Of a DNA stretch of 44,044 nucleotides, positions 17,072-26,699 are shown piece by piece. The notes beneath the pieces are model-generated. The model worked only from the letters and a program-made list of their open reading frames with translations, did not search any database and was not told the DNA's origin. The translations under genes and the position numbers were made by a program. Source of the DNA: Parendozoicomonas sp. Alg238-R29 (GTDB lineage Bacteria > Pseudomonadota > Gammaproteobacteria > Pseudomonadales > Endozoicomonadaceae); assembly GCF_947331445.1 (NCBI RefSeq), contig NZ_CAMZOG010000033.1:1-44044 (forward strand), in the 5' to 3' direction. Numbering within the stretch: position 1 is the stretch's first letter; each line of letters opens with the position of its first letter.

Positions 17072-17980
17072 ATGGATCTAAACGCAGTAAAACTCTTTAT
17101 AAGCGTGGCTGAAGCTGGCAGCCTTTCTGCCGCATCACGCAATCTGGACCTTCCGGTATCAACAATAAGTCGTCGTATACAGGCGTTGGAAAAACAGCTG
17201 GATACTCGGTTGCTGGAACGAAGCACCCGTAAAATGCAGCTGACACTCAGCGGGGAAGATCTTTACGATAGCTGTGTCTGCGCGATTACAACCCTTAAGG
17301 ATGCAGAGCACACTCTCACAGACCGGCGTGACCTGCCATCCGGGGTAGTAAGAATTACAATTCCCCTCGGTTACAGCGAACACCTGTTTCTGCCACTTCT
17401 GCAAAGGTTCAGGCGACACTACCCTGATATAAGCATCCGAACATCCTGTCATGGAACGGGCACAGAACTGAGCTCCGGACTATCCGACATTATGTTCTGC
17501 ACAGAACCTGTTGAAGATCACCGGGCTTCAGCACGTTCATTGATAGAGTTCCGGCACCAACTGGTAACCTCACCAGCCTACCAAAGTCAAATAGCGACTC
17601 TCAATCACCCAGAGGATCTGCTTCAGTATGATTGCGTTCTTTTCGGTCAGGCCTGTAAGCCAGGCGTGTGGCAATTTGAACGCAGGGATCAGTCGGCATC
17701 CTCCAGAGTACTGCCACCGGATGAGATGGTTTTTGATTGTTACTCTCTGGTACAGGAAGCATTGATTGGAGGACTTGGCATCGGTGAAGTGCCAGCCTTA
17801 ATGGCTGGCCCACTCTGCGAAAAAGGGTTATTAATTCCGGTACTCCCAGAGTGGACTATGGGAAAAGGCAACCTGGATGCTGTGATTCCGGCACATCGAC
17901 AACTAACAAGAGCTGCGAAGGTCTTTATGGGTTTTGTTGAGGAATATCTGTCCTCAGCAATCAACTGGCCTCTTCTGTAG
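17072..17980 (+). CDS. LysR-family transcriptional regulator
   Basis: DNA-binding regulator of 302 residues from the ATG at 17072, which gives the standard LysR N-terminus MDLNAVKLFISVAEAGSLSA; the frame is open upstream but without family similarity. The winged helix-turn-helix covers about residues 1-60 (AASRNLDLPVSTISRRIQALE). The rest is a substrate-binding-like effector domain of the CrgA type (SGVVRITIPLGYSEHLFLP, EALIGGLGIGEVPALM). It is divergent from the T6SS block and may control it or itself through the palindrome upstream. Its 3' end overlaps the convergent PAS gene by 20 bp. The inducer cannot be read from sequence. Confidence 0.92.
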   Translation: MDLNAVKLFISVAEAGSLSAASRNLDLPVSTISRRIQALEKQLDTRLLERSTRKMQLTLSGEDLYDSCVCAITTLKDAEHTLTDRRDLPSGVVRITIPLGYSEHLFLPLLQRFRRHYPDISIRTSCHGTGTELSSGLSDIMFCTEPVEDHRASARSLIEFRHQLVTSPAYQSQIATLNHPEDLLQYDCVLFGQACKPGVWQFERRDQSASSRVLPPDEMVFDCYSLVQEALIGGLGIGEVPALMAGPLCEKGLLIPVLPEWTMGKGNLDAVIPAHRQLTRAAKVFMGFVEEYLSSAINWPLL

Positions 17981-20234
17981 CCACCCCTGACACCCGTTTT
18001 TTCAAGTGGCGGACTAACCGGTTGGCATTGCTTCCCTGCTCAGGGTACCGGGCTGTTTCCATAACGAACTTTGGAAGCACCCGATCCCCCGTAGCCATCA
18101 CCACCGGAGTAGATAGAGCCTGTTTCACAATATCGGCAATATCCTCTTGCTGATTTCCTTCTCGAAGGACAGCGAATTCATCCAGCCCACAACGGGACAA
18201 GGTCACATCAAGGGGCAATCGATCCTGCAGTTGGAACGCCGATCTTTTCAAAACCTGGTCTCCCATAACATGGCCATGGCTGGTATTGAGAGCCACCAGG
18301 TTGGTTATTCGTATTAGCGTTATTTCCACCGAGTAATGTCGCACTCTTGCTCTCTGGCAAGCCATGTGCAACCGATCCTGAAACAAGTGTCGGTTCGGCA
18401 AACCAGTCAGTGGATCATTTTGTTTGGCAAACATTTCAGCATCCCTCTGACTGTTCGCTTGGACACCAGACGAGTAAATACCAAGGTAATGCTGTGTTTG
18501 CCCATCAATCACTATGGCTTGAATCGACACATGTTGGCGAATAACAGAACCATTGCGGCAACGATTCCAGATTTCTCCCTGCCATTTCCCCAGCTGATGA
18601 ACCTCATTCCACAGCTCCTGATAGAAACTGTGATCATGACGACCCGAACTGAAGATGGTCGGTGTATTCCCGACTAACTCTTCAGCGCTGTACCCCGTTG
18701 CGTCCTGAATAGAGCGATTGGCACTGACGATGCAGTGGTTAGCGTCTGTAATAACAATACCTTCACCAATGTTATTCAACACCATCTCAATTTTTTTCTG
18801 TTCAACCTCCTGCTGACGGGTATAGGTTATATCCATCACCATGGTGACCATTACCCGTGTTGTTGAGCCTGCCCGATACAGGCGGTACTTAAGTACAGAG
18901 TAGAATTTAGGCCCGTCCAGAGTTTCCATCACCATTTCATAGCACTGACTCTTATCGCTCTGGAAAAGCTCTTTATCCGGTCGGCTTAGCTGGCGCTCTT
19001 GCTTATACTTTTTCGGCAAATGCTCCAAATCGGTACGCAGGAGTTTAAGAAAGGACTCATTGGCATAGAAAAACTTCCCGGTATCCTCCATAAGTGAAAT
19101 CGCAACCGGAGCACGATCCATCATAATTTCTGCATTCTGCCGATAGGCTTTAACCATTCGCTCCAGCATCACCTGATCATGGATATTGACTCCCACTCCA
19201 CGATACCCAACAAAGATGCCCTGCTCATCCCTGACTGGCCTGCCACTCAGTGCAACCCAGTATTCTTTCTCGCCCACAGGAACTCTTATATTACGAATGG
19301 GTAGATGATCAGCCGTTGCCCTGGCCGCATCAGAAAGACCTTTTCCCTGAAGCAAATCAATTAGATTTTTTCCCTTGACCTGAGATGCACCCACACCGGT
19401 CTGCAACGAAAACTGACTCGAGATATTGGAAACTTTCAGATCTGCTCCCGTCTCCCAAAACCAGTCTGAACCACTGCGGGCAAAGTCCTCAAACCGGTCA
19501 CGGGTCAGTTTCAGTTCGGCTTCCATCTCTCGGTATGCAGTGATATCAGCGAGCATTCCCACCGCTCTGACCGGCGAACCATCGTGTGCCCGTTCACACA
19601 CCCGCCCCCGGTCTCGAACCTGCTTAATCTGCCCCTGCTTGGTATAAATGCGATATTCCACATCATAGAAATCTGACTCGCCAGAGAGATGTTTCTTTAA
19701 AGCAGCAAGAACTCTGGTTGCATCATCTTCATGAACCAGATCATACCAGCCTGAAAATTGGGGCTTACGCTCACCAGGCTCAAAACCCAGCATCCGATCC
19801 AGTTCGGGACTGAAGTAAACTTCATCGGTTTTTGCATTCCAGTCCCACAATCCATCACAGGATTCATTGAGTGCAAAAGACAACTGAGTTTCCCTAACCC
19901 GGGAGGTATCCTCACGAGCCGAGACCAGATAATAAGCTGTATCATTCAGAACAGAATTAGAAGCCATCAGTTCAACAGTGACGTCTGAAAGAGTGAGTAA
20001 GTTACAGGCAGAGACACTGGTTTTGTTTTCACATAGAAGATCCAGCTCTTCACGAGTGAACTTCCGACCTGCCTGAGAGGAAAAAACATCGGAGAAAGCC
20101 CGCCCACTGACCTCCACTTGTGAAGTTCCAAGAAAAGTAGACATAACAGTATTCAGGTAACGGACTTGCAGCTGCTCTGCTGAGACCAGCATAAGAGGTG
20201 TCGGCAACTGTCCGTAAACAGACTCAAAGCACAT
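17961..20234 (-). CDS. Multi-PAS signalling protein with a degenerate GGDEF domain
   Basis: Soluble signalling protein of 757 residues from ATG 20234 (an upstream TTG at 20243 is also in frame). Four to five PAS modules can be traced: about 10-110, 120-235 (NESCDGLWDWNAKTDEVYFS), 248-365, 370-485 and 495-610 (NNIGEGIVITDANHCIVSANR), the last followed by a PAC-like segment. The C-terminal domain starts with the canonical NDPLTGLPNRHLFQDRL, but the active-site loop reads RCGLDEFAVL instead of R-x-GGDEF. No EAL domain follows. The loss of the second Gly suggests weak or no cyclic-di-GMP synthesis, perhaps a GTP or c-di-GMP sensor; this is inference. No membrane segment is seen. Confidence 0.9.
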   Translation of the reverse strand: MCFESVYGQLPTPLMLVSAEQLQVRYLNTVMSTFLGTSQVEVSGRAFSDVFSSQAGRKFTREELDLLCENKTSVSACNLLTLSDVTVELMASNSVLNDTAYYLVSAREDTSRVRETQLSFALNESCDGLWDWNAKTDEVYFSPELDRMLGFEPGERKPQFSGWYDLVHEDDATRVLAALKKHLSGESDFYDVEYRIYTKQGQIKQVRDRGRVCERAHDGSPVRAVGMLADITAYREMEAELKLTRDRFEDFARSGSDWFWETGADLKVSNISSQFSLQTGVGASQVKGKNLIDLLQGKGLSDAARATADHLPIRNIRVPVGEKEYWVALSGRPVRDEQGIFVGYRGVGVNIHDQVMLERMVKAYRQNAEIMMDRAPVAISLMEDTGKFFYANESFLKLLRTDLEHLPKKYKQERQLSRPDKELFQSDKSQCYEMVMETLDGPKFYSVLKYRLYRAGSTTRVMVTMVMDITYTRQQEVEQKKIEMVLNNIGEGIVITDANHCIVSANRSIQDATGYSAEELVGNTPTIFSSGRHDHSFYQELWNEVHQLGKWQGEIWNRCRNGSVIRQHVSIQAIVIDGQTQHYLGIYSSGVQANSQRDAEMFAKQNDPLTGLPNRHLFQDRLHMACQRARVRHYSVEITLIRITNLVALNTSHGHVMGDQVLKRSAFQLQDRLPLDVTLSRCGLDEFAVLREGNQQEDIADIVKQALSTPVVMATGDRVLPKFVMETARYPEQGSNANRLVRHLKKRVSGVATEEAS

Positions 20235-20368
20235 GATGTACAACTGATAAAATAGGGGGGCCAGAAAGTTCGGTTAACTCATTGAAGACCCAAACAACAG
20301 GCTGGGCAATGTGCCACAATCCCAGTCCAATAGCTATCTCAAGTACCAGCCATATGGCGTCCTTGAAA

Positions 20369-20402
20369 GGTCGCGGACAAGAAAAGGTCGCGGACAAGAA
20401 AA
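20369..20402. repeat. Perfect 17-bp tandem duplication
   Basis: GGTCGCGGACAAGAAAA occurs twice head to tail (20369-20385 and 20386-20402), just downstream of the sulP terminator. The second copy shares its A-run with the terminator. It looks like a recent slippage event in non-coding DNA. Confidence 0.8.
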
Positions 20403-20431
20403 AACCGCTTGCCTTACGACAAACGGTTTTT
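20399..20431 (-). terminator. Rho-independent terminator of the SulP gene
   Basis: On the minus strand AAAAACCGTTTG (20431-20420) pairs with CAAGCGGTTTTT (20411-20400) over 12 bp with one G-U pair and an 8-nt loop, and the T-run continues to 20399. It begins 28 bp after the sulP stop codon. Confidence 0.8.
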
Positions 20432-20459
20432 CTATAAACTTCTGTGATTGCATCAAGAT

Positions 20460-22019
20460 CTATGCATTTGTCGCCACAAAATACTTGGGATCTTCGATCA
20501 CATTCACTTCAACCAGGCTGCCCGCTTTCTTCAAAAGCTTACGACAGTCAGGGCTCAAGTGACGCAAGTGTACAATTTTCCCGGAATTCAGGTAACGCTC
20601 TGCCAGAGTATCAATCGCTTCGAGACCGGAATGATCGCTCACCCGTGAGTCAGCAAAATCGACAATCACATCAGTATTATCTTCCTTCGGGTTGAACTGC
20701 TGCATAAATTCTGTAGTAGAACCAAAAAACAGCGGACCATGAACCTTGTACACGGTTGAGCCGTTATCATCGTCCAATTTCTCTACGCGGATATGCTTGG
20801 CATGTTCCCAGGCAAAAATCAGCGCGGAAACAATCACACCAATCACAACGGCCATAGCCAGGTCAGTCAGCACTGTCACTACAGATACCAGAACGATGAC
20901 AAAAGCATCGCCTTTTGGAATCTTGTTCATAATGCGCAGGCTACTCCACTCGAAAGTACCCAGCACTACGATAAACATAACACCAACCAGCGCAGCCACA
21001 GGAATCATCTCAATCAGAGAGGAGGCAAACAGGATAAAGCACAGCAGAGACAGCGCTGCGGTAATACCGGACAAACGACCTCGACCACCAGAGTTCACGT
21101 TAATCATGCTCTGGCCAATCATGGCACAGCCACCCATACCTCCGAAGAAACCGGTGACTACGTTAGCAACGCCCTGCCCCACACATTCACGGTTACTGCT
21201 GCCGTGGGTCTCAGTGATTTCATCCACCATACGCAGAGTCAGCAGGGATTCAATAATGCCGATAGCCGCAAGAATCAGGGAGTAAGGGAAAATAATTACC
21301 AGCGTTTCCCACGTGAAGGGAACACTAGGGATGCTGAACTCGGGGAGACCACCAGCAATGCCAGCAACATCACCCACACTTTTCGTGTCCAGACCAAGTC
21401 CTAGAACCAACCCAGTAACCACCAGAATTGCTGCCAGTGAAGAGGGAATAGCGGTGGTCAGTTTTGGCAGAAAGTGAATAATGGCCATGGTCAACGCCAC
21501 CAGCCCCAACATGATGTACAAGGACTGACCTTCTATCCATGCGACATCAATCACACTACCCTGCCAAGATGTTCCTTCCAGCCAGCCTGCGCCAGCACTG
21601 GTACCGAATTGTCCCAGTTGAGCCAGAAAGATCACAATAGCCAGACCATTCACAAAGCCCAGCATCACAGGGTGAGGCACCATACGGATAAATTTACCCA
21701 GCCGGAATACGCCCGCCAGAACCTGCAGAATACCCATCAGGACAACTGTGGCAAACAGGTACTGAACACCATGATCGGCCACCAAAGCGACCATAACCAC
21801 AGCCAGGGCACCGGTTGCACCGGAGATCATACCGGGGCGACCACCAATAGCCGCGGTAATCAGACCCACCATAAAAGCAGCGTACAAACCAACCAGCGGT
21901 TCAACTCCTGCTACAAAAGCAAAAGCTACGGCCTCTGGCACCAGAGCCAGAGCCACTGTCAGCCCGGACAGCAGATCATTTTTTACAGAGGCGACTTTAC
22001 TCGCATGAAGATCAAACAA
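20460..22019 (-). CDS. SulP-family inorganic anion transporter with a STAS domain
   Basis: Inner-membrane anion carrier (sulfate, bicarbonate or a related anion). The start is set at TTG 22019 because AAGGAG lies eight bases upstream, giving 519 residues; a GTG at 22052 is also open. About a dozen membrane segments occupy residues 15-395. The SulP signature region is clear ([24 protein letters not shown]), as is [21 protein letters not shown] cytoplasmic STAS domain follows at about 420-515 ([34 protein letters not shown]). Substrate is not determinable; bacterial relatives include BicA-type sodium/bicarbonate carriers. It is monocistronic with its own terminator. Confidence 0.93.
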   Translation of the reverse strand: MFDLHASKVASVKNDLLSGLTVALALVPEAVAFAFVAGVEPLVGLYAAFMVGLITAAIGGRPGMISGATGALAVVMVALVADHGVQYLFATVVLMGILQVLAGVFRLGKFIRMVPHPVMLGFVNGLAIVIFLAQLGQFGTSAGAGWLEGTSWQGSVIDVAWIEGQSLYIMLGLVALTMAIIHFLPKLTTAIPSSLAAILVVTGLVLGLGLDTKSVGDVAGIAGGLPEFSIPSVPFTWETLVIIFPYSLILAAIGIIESLLTLRMVDEITETHGSSNRECVGQGVANVVTGFFGGMGGCAMIGQSMINVNSGGRGRLSGITAALSLLCFILFASSLIEMIPVAALVGVMFIVVLGTFEWSSLRIMNKIPKGDAFVIVLVSVVTVLTDLAMAVVIGVIVSALIFAWEHAKHIRVEKLDDDNGSTVYKVHGPLFFGSTTEFMQQFNPKEDNTDVIVDFADSRVSDHSGLEAIDTLAERYLNSGKIVHLRHLSPDCRKLLKKAGSLVEVNVIEDPKYFVATNA

Positions 22020-22346
22020 CAGGAAAGCTCCTTGGAGACCGGTAGATACCACTTCTTATTTCGGTATCAGGTCAAATTTCAGGTAAACAATATTATTTAT
22101 GGTAGGTCTGTGCGCACATTCTTACTGTTCTTTTTTTCATGAGCCAGCAAAACCGCGCGGAGTATAAAGGCATAGCCAATAGGCTTCAATAAACGACTAC
22201 GCCTGCTTTTCTGTCATTTTCGACAAAAATCACCGCCAAATACAAGATTCTCCCAACAAACCACAAATTGAATGCCTCTGCTGTTTTATGTGGCTGAACT
22301 ATACTGCCGCTGCCCATCTGGAAGGAGTCAAAGGTCGGGAGGGAAT
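22020..22346. promoter_or_regulatory. Divergent promoter region between sulP and the exported kinase-like gene
   Basis: This 327-bp gene-free stretch separates two divergent genes. A TATACT hexamer (22300-22305) is a fair -10 candidate for the rightward gene, 41 bp before its ATG, but the matching -35 is poor (TCTGCT). Nothing else could be identified. Confidence 0.35.
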
Positions 22347-25136
22347 ATGAAAACCATGAAAAACAATCGACCAGTATTCTTCGCAGTGCTTGTTGCGTTC
22401 ATAAGCGTACTCTGGCCAACCATCAGTGAAGCTGCAATTCCTACTGTTATTACCCTTCAGTGGTTTACCGATAAGCGCGCGATTATGCTTCTGGTTAAGA
22501 TGCCCTCAGAGCATGCTGAAGATGTCCCTGCCCATCGCCTCCTGCTGCCGGTTGAATATAAAAACTCAGTGATTTTTGAAGGTGTAATGCGCCTGGGAGA
22601 TGGTTACCTTTATAAAGTCACCCCCAAGCAATCCGTCGGGACGGTTCAGCTCTTTGCTGCAGTACCACTCACACTAACAGTCCAGGCTTCAGATCCTCCA
22701 CGATCCGACTATGGAACCCCAAAATCAGCAACTCCCGATATTGTTGCAGCTTATACCGGCGAAAATACTCCTCATGGTGTGGTGTTCCGGGTTTTTGATA
22801 CAAAAGAACATCACACTTCACTGAATGAAGAAGAACTTAGAACGAGTCTTACTGGTTCTGTACAACAGCTTGCGAAAGATTTGGCAACGCTTCACCACTC
22901 AGCCTCAGAAAAATATAAAAATGGGCGCACAACCGTTCAAGTATTCTATTCCTATACACAAGGTACTTCTCTGTTAGCCGAAGAAACCTCCTTAAGTACT
23001 GTATTTCCCAATTTAGAGTCATCTTCTGAAAAGTTTGATGACGCGGCAGGTGCCCCTGATCCACCAGATACCGATAGTCTCACAAAACAAATGACAGCTC
23101 TGAAACTGGAACCATCCGTTCAGGAACAAATGGCGTCACTGGTAAACAAAGAAATGTTGAGCCATGTGCAAAGTGACTTTCCGAATGTTGCCAAGCTAGC
23201 TTTGGCTTATCTCCCAAAGTCAGAAGCCGCTCTCACCGTAGAGCCTATCCCCTTTATCATTCTGGCTCAGGCCTTCAAAGATCAGGAAGTCAAGTTGCAA
23301 GACCTTCCTGTCTTTTCCGGAACGCAGGCGCGGTCAGACATTGAATTAAAAGCGTTGCAAGCTGTTTATGAACATGATTTTTCGAGTCTTGCTAAACACT
23401 CACCACCGCCTGAAAAGGCTGAAAATTCACCGGAAACAGGCATAACAGCTCTGGAACAAGCGTTGCTATCCAAATTGAACAGTGGTGAAAATACTGATGC
23501 TGAACTGTGGGATTTGACCAGTACCGTATGGGGGTCGGATAAAGCTTATATTTTTAACGAAGTATGCTCTGGGGCAAACTCTTCCAAGTGCCAGATAGTC
23601 ACCCCTTTAGACAGTATCAGTGATCCATCGCCCCCAGAAACAACTTCCCATATGGAACTTTATTTCCCTTTAGAGGAAGAACGACTGACTAAACTCGAAA
23701 ACGCCGCCCGGATTATGGCCCAAAGTTCAACGGCATTACCTGTTTGGAAATATAAAAATCACTGGACCGGTACAAAACTGTTTATCCGGGTTGTGAGTCA
23801 TGACACCCGCTTCAAACCATTGACCACCCTTCTGAAGGGCCAACCTCTGCTATATCCCAAAGCGTTGAATTACTTTGGCCAAATCCTGCGCGCTTTGGAT
23901 GCCCTTTACAGGCAGCAATTAATTCCATCACGCATTCATAAAGACAGTATTGTTTTAATGGAAAACAAGAGTTCCCCCTCTGTGCAGTTTTCTTCCACAC
24001 TCTGGAGCCCCTGTAATTCGTTTGCCGAGGGGTGCTCGGAGCTTTCTGGTAAAGCATTACAAGATAATATCGATGAGCTCCTGAAGTTGTATTTGGAGCT
24101 GCGAACCGGTCTGGATCTCAAGACTGTTAGCGATAAAATGACTCTGATTAACTTTTCTGACACGCCCAGTGATGCACAGAGCATGGAAGCGTGGCGTCAA
24201 TCTCCTACCGAAACCTGGGCCACCTGGATGACAATAACTATCAGTGAAAATGCCCCTACTGATGAACAAAGTTTCATCGCAGGTTTTCAAACACTGCCCA
24301 AGGATGCCAACATAGTCCGAAACCTTCTGAATCTGTTGCCTGGATCCCATGCCCCTAATCAACCAAAAGCCGTCGCTACATCTGGCGGCCTGCAGTCTGC
24401 CTCACCTGCAACGGTCACCCAAATTCTTCCTACCTTCACGCGCTATTTGAGCTGCGATAAAGGTCACGCTTTGGTACAGAGTTCAACAAGAGATATTGGA
24501 GCGGACTATGCCGGGGTTTGTGGTAAGGCAGGAGTGTACTGCAACGCCCCAGACTGCACCCCACACACTGTTACCGATGAGTTTGTTATGCATTGCAGCG
24601 AGTGTGGCAACGGCTTGAATGGATACGATAAGTGCATGGCTTCCTGCGCCAGAGCGCTTGGAATACCCGGTTTCCCTCCTTCGGTCACCTGCACAGAAGG
24701 TCACTGCATGAAACTGTCTCCGGGAAATATTGATGCCAATCCCCACAAACTCATCATTCACTGTGATGGAAAGGGCTGCACATCCCAACCCAAACAGGAC
24801 GATATAAGAGGAGAGCACCATTACACGTGTGCCGGCTGCTATGGAAAAGAGGTGGCTGAAGATCAACTTGCTGGTTTTGATTACTGTATTAACTGTGCAG
24901 TCTCACAAGGACTGATGTCAGCGCAGCCAACGGGTCCAAAGTCCCACAAGCACAAGATGAAACTGGTGACAACACGGAGCAGTGGCAGACTCTGTAGTAA
25001 CTGTGGAACAGAAAATCCGGTTCAGCAGTGGCGTTTTCAGTGCCAGTCTTGCCCTCAAGTCAACCTTTGTACGGACTGTGCAGCTACAGAGCTTGAATGG
25101 CCAGGAGCCAGAAAGCTATCTACTACCAAACAATAA
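22347..25136 (+). CDS. Large exported protein: kinase-like (probably inactive) domain plus Cys/His-rich zinc modules
   Basis: Unrecognised as a whole; 929 residues. The ATG at 22347 has GGGAGG upstream and gives a Sec signal peptide ending near SEA (residue 29). Residues about 455-600 resemble a protein kinase C-lobe: YFGQILRALDALYRQQLIPS is followed by R529-I-H-K-D-S-I-V-L, placed like HRDIKPENILL. The catalytic Asp position appears to be Arg and no DFG is present, so it is probably a pseudokinase. From C703 to the end there are 22 cysteines plus many histidines in repeated C-x2-C, C-x3-C and GH patterns (CDKGHAL, CTEGHCMK, YTCAGC, CSNC, CQSC, CTDC), resembling ZZ/C1-type zinc fingers. Both domain types are eukaryote-like. 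The gene ends one base before the convergent nhaC stop. A role at the host interface is speculative. Confidence 0.8.
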   Translation: MKTMKNNRPVFFAVLVAFISVLWPTISEAAIPTVITLQWFTDKRAIMLLVKMPSEHAEDVPAHRLLLPVEYKNSVIFEGVMRLGDGYLYKVTPKQSVGTVQLFAAVPLTLTVQASDPPRSDYGTPKSATPDIVAAYTGENTPHGVVFRVFDTKEHHTSLNEEELRTSLTGSVQQLAKDLATLHHSASEKYKNGRTTVQVFYSYTQGTSLLAEETSLSTVFPNLESSSEKFDDAAGAPDPPDTDSLTKQMTALKLEPSVQEQMASLVNKEMLSHVQSDFPNVAKLALAYLPKSEAALTVEPIPFIILAQAFKDQEVKLQDLPVFSGTQARSDIELKALQAVYEHDFSSLAKHSPPPEKAENSPETGITALEQALLSKLNSGENTDAELWDLTSTVWGSDKAYIFNEVCSGANSSKCQIVTPLDSISDPSPPETTSHMELYFPLEEERLTKLENAARIMAQSSTALPVWKYKNHWTGTKLFIRVVSHDTRFKPLTTLLKGQPLLYPKALNYFGQILRALDALYRQQLIPSRIHKDSIVLMENKSSPSVQFSSTLWSPCNSFAEGCSELSGKALQDNIDELLKLYLELRTGLDLKTVSDKMTLINFSDTPSDAQSMEAWRQSPTETWATWMTITISENAPTDEQSFIAGFQTLPKDANIVRNLLNLLPGSHAPNQPKAVATSGGLQSASPATVTQILPTFTRYLSCDKGHALVQSSTRDIGADYAGVCGKAGVYCNAPDCTPHTVTDEFVMHCSECGNGLNGYDKCMASCARALGIPGFPPSVTCTEGHCMKLSPGNIDANPHKLIIHCDGKGCTSQPKQDDIRGEHHYTCAGCYGKEVAEDQLAGFDYCINCAVSQGLMSAQPTGPKSHKHKMKLVTTRSSGRLCSNCGTENPVQQWRFQCQSCPQVNLCTDCAATELEWPGARKLSTTKQ

Positions 25137-25137
25137 A

Positions 25138-26598
25138 TCAGGCAGCTCGGGTTTCTTTCGGCGCCACCGGACTCTGTGAAGTTTGCACAAAAACTGCGGC
25201 TCCCTCACGAGTTTGGACTTTAAACAAAGCGATACCCAAGTAAGCAAAAACAATGGAAGCACAAGGATTTATCCAGTTCAACAGTGCCCATGGTGCGTAT
25301 TCCAGTACAGGAACACCCAGGGTTGAAGCAAAAAAGGCACCGCCTGTTGTCCAGGGAATCAGCGCCATGGTCAGAGTGGCTCCTTCTTCCAGAGAACGAC
25401 TCATAACCGAACGATCCAAACCCTGGCGATCATAAGCTTCCCCGAATAACTGGCCACCAAGAATAATTGACATATAAGCCTCCCCCATGCTGAGGTTGCC
25501 CATAAAGCAGGTCAGAATGGTGGTTCCAACCAGAGAAGCGCCCTTCTTAATCTTGCTGAGAATACCGGCCACCAGCACCCGCAAAAAACCAAAGCGACTG
25601 AGGATTCCACCAAGAGCCAGAGCCATAAGCGCCAAAGATAATGTCCACATCATTGACGCAATACCGCCTCGCTCCAGCAATTTATCCAGCGTCTCTACAC
25701 CGGAGCGAATATCACTGCCACTGAACAGGCTATTCAAAACAACACCCAGCTCCCGCTGTTGAACCGTTACCGCCAGAATAACTGCAGACAAAGCCGAGGC
25801 CATCATTGCCACTTCTGCTGGCATCCGAAAGCCACTTAGCAGCAACATGACTAACAGAGGTAAAACCGCAACCCAACTGATTTCAAAGGTTCTTTCCAGC
25901 CCACTCGTCAGAGTATTCAGTTCACTGACAGGAAGCTGGTGATTGGCGTATTCCATGCCAATCCAACCGAAAATCACCAGTACCAGACAATACACAGGAA
26001 CGGTTGTGCAACACATGCTTCGAATGTGGCTGTAAAGAGTTGTTTTTGCCGACATCGCCGCTAGGTTGGTGGTATCAGAAACAGGTGACATTTTGTCGCC
26101 AAAGCAGGCACCAGAAACGACCATACCCGCAACCACTGGTAGTGGAAATCCCATAGCTGCACCTATTCCCATCAACACCACTCCAGCCGTACCAACGGTT
26201 CCCCAACTGGTACCGGTGGCAACAGACATAAGACTGCAGAACACTAATCCGGCAGGGAGGAAGACAGCCGGTTCAATAAATCGCACACCAAAATAAATCA
26301 GTGATGCCAGAGTGCCTCCTTCTATCAGAGCTGCAATCAAAACCCCGATCATGATGAAGATATAAATGGCGGTCAGTGCGCCCTTTATACCTTCATTCAT
26401 AGCATTGCGAACCGCCTCATAGTTATGCCCAAGAAACATAGCGCTAACAGCCGCAATAATAATGCAACCCAGCATTAGACTGTGGAGACTGGTCGAGAGA
26501 TAAAACAGTCCGACAGCAATAACAGATAAAATCAGTAGAAAAGTAACAAGAGACTGACGAAAGCCGGGCTGTTTAACCGACTCTGTAGTTTGGCTCAT
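25138..26598 (-). CDS. nhaC: NhaC-family Na+/H+ antiporter
   Basis: Inner-membrane antiporter of 486 residues with about 11-12 hydrophobic segments. Characteristic NhaC segments are GTSWGTVGTAGVVLMGIGAA, SGACFGDKMSPVSDTTNLAA and TMALIPWTTGGAFFASTLGV. GGAGGG lies eight bases before the ATG. A sodium-linked function fits a marine organism. Some relatives exchange other ions or organic acids (for example malate/lactate), so the substrate is probable, not certain. It converges with the exported kinase-like gene with one base between the stop codons. Confidence 0.93.
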   Translation of the reverse strand: MSQTTESVKQPGFRQSLVTFLLILSVIAVGLFYLSTSLHSLMLGCIIIAAVSAMFLGHNYEAVRNAMNEGIKGALTAIYIFIMIGVLIAALIEGGTLASLIYFGVRFIEPAVFLPAGLVFCSLMSVATGTSWGTVGTAGVVLMGIGAAMGFPLPVVAGMVVSGACFGDKMSPVSDTTNLAAMSAKTTLYSHIRSMCCTTVPVYCLVLVIFGWIGMEYANHQLPVSELNTLTSGLERTFEISWVAVLPLLVMLLLSGFRMPAEVAMMASALSAVILAVTVQQRELGVVLNSLFSGSDIRSGVETLDKLLERGGIASMMWTLSLALMALALGGILSRFGFLRVLVAGILSKIKKGASLVGTTILTCFMGNLSMGEAYMSIILGGQLFGEAYDRQGLDRSVMSRSLEEGATLTMALIPWTTGGAFFASTLGVPVLEYAPWALLNWINPCASIVFAYLGIALFKVQTREGAAVFVQTSQSPVAPKETRAA

Positions 26599-26649
26599 CA
26601 GAAATGCCCTCCGGGCAGGCAGCGATCAGAAGCACTACCTGAACCAGAG

Positions 26650-26677
26650 AAAAAGCTCGTGGCAGCTCACGACAAGA
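26650..26677 (-). terminator. Weak terminator candidate after the PheC-like gene
   Basis: On the minus strand TCGTG (26672-26668) and CACGA (26661-26657) form a 5-bp stem, followed by GC and five T residues (26654-26650), 28 bp after the stop of the binding-protein gene. The stem is short, so the call is tentative. Confidence 0.4.
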
Positions 26678-26699
26678 CTACCATTTCGTGCTCAAAAAA

